Part shown: one piece after another, positions 11,586 through 13,518 of the stretch | How positions within the stretch are numbered: position 1 is the stretch's first letter | Layout: every line of letters begins with the position of its first letter | Assembly: GCA_945912085.1 (NCBI GenBank) | Contig: CAMEBJ010000013.1 | Coordinates: 1 to 13,518 of the forward strand | Direction of reading: 5' to 3' | Length of the DNA stretch: 13,518 nucleotides | Source: an uncultured Bacteroidales bacterium | GTDB lineage: Bacteria; Bacteroidota; Bacteroidia; Bacteroidales; UBA932 | Notes under the pieces: generated by a model | The model's database searches: none | What the model was told of the DNA's origin: nothing | The model's input: the letters and a program-made list of their open reading frames with translations, nothing else | Translations under genes and position numbers: made by a program

Positions 11586-13518
11586 ATGGACATAAAGAAA
11601 TTCAATTTCTGGAACAGGCTTTCGGCAGTGGCTGTCCTGCTGGTCTCAGCTGCGACCTATCTCGCCACCATCGAGCCGACCGCATCTTTCTGGGATTGCG
11701 GAGAATTCATCGCATCATCCTACAAACTTGAGGTCGGACATCCCCCGGGAAACCCTGTCTTTCAGCTAATCGCAAGATTCTTCACCATTTTTGCAGACAA
11801 GGAACACGCGGCAGTGGCAGTCAATGCAATGAGTGCACTGTGCTCGGCATTCACCATCTTCTTCCTCTACCTCACAATAGTTTTCTTCACCAAAAGGCTC
11901 GTAAAACCGGGCAGGGACGGGAACTACGGCACGGCCGGGGCAATCGCCATCTTCGGCTCCGGAATCATCGGTTCGCTAGCCTACTGCTTCTCCGACACCT
12001 TCTGGTTCTCGGCTGTCGAGGGAGAGGTTTACGCGATGTCATCCCTGTTCACCGCTCTTGTGCTCTGGGCAATGACAAAATGGTATGAACAGGCGGACCA
12101 GCCTTACGCAAACAGGTGGATTGTCCTGATTTCCCTGCTGATGGGCCTTTCCATCGGAGTCCACCTTCTGAACCTGCTGGCCATCCCGGCACTCGTCTTC
12201 CTCTACTACTACAGGAAACGCGAGGACGGGCATTACAGTTTTTGGGAATATGTGAAAATATTCGCCCTGAGCTGCGTCATCCTTGCTCTCATCCTTTTTG
12301 TCATCATCCCTTACCTTCCGAAGACGGCGGCATACGTTGACCTGTTCTTTGTCAACACCCTTCATCTTCCTTTCAACACCGGAGCGGCTTTCTTCATGGT
12401 CGCACTCCTCGCCCTCTGCTTCTGGGGTCTGTTCATCACAATGAAAAAGGAGAAGGCCCTGCTCAACACAGTCCTTCTCTGCTTCACCACAATCATCATC
12501 GGTTTTTCCATATTTTCCATAGTCATTATCCGTTCCTGCGCAAAGACCCCGACCAACGAGTACCAGCCGGACAATCCTTTCACCCTCGTGCGCTACCTCG
12601 GTCGCGAACAGTACGGAAGCAACCCTCTCATCTATGGTCAATATTTCGATGCACCCTACGAAATCGATATGCCGAAATACTGGGCTCCGCTGGGGAAGAG
12701 GTACATCAAGGCCGACGGACAGATGAACGCCAAATACAAACCTGAAGGAAAGATGTTCTTCCCGAGGATGTGGGCTACAAGTCCAGACGGCCGAACGGAG
12801 GCTTTCTACGAGGCATATATGAACGGAAGGGGCAAGACAGTCAAAGGTGCACAGCACAAGAAGCCTACCTTCTGGGACAATATGACCTTCTTCTTCGACT
12901 ATCAGCTGAACTGGATGTACTGGAGATACTTCATGTGGAATTTCGCAGGACGACAGAACGAGTTCCACTCCCCGACCCCGGGAGAGCTTTTCACAGGGAA
13001 CTGGGAAAGCGGCATCGGTTTCCTGGATGAGCTGCGGCTCGGGGACCAGAGCGACGCTCCGGCATATCTCAAGGAGAACAAGGGCAAGAACCACTACTTC
13101 CTTTTACCGCTGCTGCTCGGCATCATCGGGATTTTCTTCCAGTTCGCAAGGGACAAGAGGGGGTTCTGGGTGACTTTCCTGATGTTCTTTATGACAGGAA
13201 TCGCGATTGTCATCTACCTCAACCAGCCCCCTTACCAGGTCAGGGAGCGTGACTATGCCTACGCCGGATCATTCTACGCGTTCAGCATCTGGATAGGATT
13301 CGCCGTGGCAGCCATATATTCCTGGATCAGGAGCCTCATCTCACAAAAGGACGAAGCCCCACAGGGCGCACTGACAGCTGCGGCAACCGTTGTCTCGCTG
13401 TGCTGCCTCGGAGTGCCCGTGCTGATGGCGCAGCAGAACTGGGACGACCACGACAGGAGCAACCGCCGCACGGCCGTGGAAATGGCAAGGAATTACCTCA
13501 ACTCAGTGGGAGATAACG
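11586..13518 (+). CDS. DUF2723 polytopic membrane protein, 3' end cut by the window
   Basis: The open frame starts at ATG 11586 and continues to the window edge, giving 644 residues without a stop. FWDCGEFIASSYKLEVGHPP (35-54) is the hallmark of the DUF2723 family, followed by FWFSAVEGEVYAMS (139-152) and GVHLLNL (191-197). These resemble the acidic luminal loops of GT-C glycosyltransferases (protein O-mannosyltransferase and TMEM260-like proteins). Many hydrophobic helices are present, for example about 14-27, 84-101, 117-134, 153-164, 178-207, 225-244, 265-285 and 293-315. Later, PPYQVRERDYAYAGSF lies between further helices. It probably transfers a lipid-linked sugar to an exported acceptor, though no substrate is known. 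The family is often longer than 1,000 residues, so a soluble C-terminal part is probably missing. It is transcribed divergently from the yciH operon. Confidence 0.92.
   Translation, partial: MDIKKFNFWNRLSAVAVLLVSAATYLATIEPTASFWDCGEFIASSYKLEVGHPPGNPVFQLIARFFTIFADKEHAAVAVNAMSALCSAFTIFFLYLTIVFFTKRLVKPGRDGNYGTAGAIAIFGSGIIGSLAYCFSDTFWFSAVEGEVYAMSSLFTALVLWAMTKWYEQADQPYANRWIVLISLLMGLSIGVHLLNLLAIPALVFLYYYRKREDGHYSFWEYVKIFALSCVILALILFVIIPYLPKTAAYVDLFFVNTLHLPFNTGAAFFMVALLALCFWGLFITMKKEKALLNTVLLCFTTIIIGFSIFSIVIIRSCAKTPTNEYQPDNPFTLVRYLGREQYGSNPLIYGQYFDAPYEIDMPKYWAPLGKRYIKADGQMNAKYKPEGKMFFPRMWATSPDGRTEAFYEAYMNGRGKTVKGAQHKKPTFWDNMTFFFDYQLNWMYWRYFMWNFAGRQNEFHSPTPGELFTGNWESGIGFLDELRLGDQSDAPAYLKENKGKNHYFLLPLLLGIIGIFFQFARDKRGFWVTFLMFFMTGIAIVIYLNQPPYQVRERDYAYAGSFYAFSIWIGFAVAAIYSWIRSLISQKDEAPQGALTAAATVVSLCCLGVPVLMAQQNWDDHDRSNRRTAVEMARNYLNSVGDN

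Noticed and set aside
12039..13094. 351-codon minus-strand open frame
   Set aside because: It is long but wholly antisense to the DUF2723 gene, whose motifs and membrane helices are clear. The residue mix (many Val, Glu, Cys, His) is typical of antisense frames.

Overview
The window looks like a chromosomal segment from a member of Bacteroidota, probably the order Bacteroidales. The evidence is fourfold. Several intergenic gaps carry the Bacteroidota -7 promoter motif TAnnTTTG, and start codons lack clear Shine-Dalgarno sequences. Several proteins are typical of this phylum: DUF4271, a DUF2723 membrane protein, and an ECF sigma factor followed by a TPEGYFE-type single-pass membrane protein. 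The menaquinone genes menA and menG are both present. The gene order hemD-rnpA-yidD is one I associate with this group. I cannot assign a genus from sequence alone.

Layout from left to right. Positions 5-124 hold a tRNA-Ala(TGC) and a very long terminator hairpin that reaches back into the tRNA 3' end. Positions 125-1079 are about 1 kb with no convincing protein gene. This stretch is crowded with structure: a chain of five tight hairpins, a possible folded RNA, a four-copy 12-16 bp motif in both orientations, a 76-nt near-perfect hairpin, a 21-bp tandem repeat, and a CCTAAG-type inverted repeat. Positions 1080-1112 hold a terminator shared by both strands.

Positions 1137-4506 form one minus-strand operon, read right to left: split transketolase (N-terminal then C-terminal subunit), ECF sigma factor, probable membrane anti-sigma protein, and a small Spy/CpxP-like exported protein. 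The transketolase C-terminal gene and the sigma gene overlap by GTGA. Positions 4598-7230 are plus-strand: lepA (elongation factor 4) and a family 2 glycosyltransferase. Positions 7231-7498 are an intergenic region with terminator-like hairpins and a 12-bp phased repeat. menA (7499-8404, plus) then converges on menG (minus), and the two stop codons share one hairpin.

Positions 8415-11505 form a very compact minus-strand operon: yciH/SUI1-like factor, DUF4271 membrane protein, hemD, rnpA, yidD, menG. It joins translation start, tRNA processing, membrane-protein insertion, tetrapyrrole synthesis and quinone synthesis. From 11586 a DUF2723 polytopic membrane protein runs off the right edge. It diverges from the yciH operon across a short gap that carries a TAnnTTTG element for each strand.

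Most genes are ordinary housekeeping genes. I see no CRISPR array, toxin-antitoxin pair, phage genes, intact insertion sequence or defence system. The least explained parts are the repeat-rich spacer at 80-1136 and the linkage of the sigma/anti-sigma/Spy-like cassette to transketolase.
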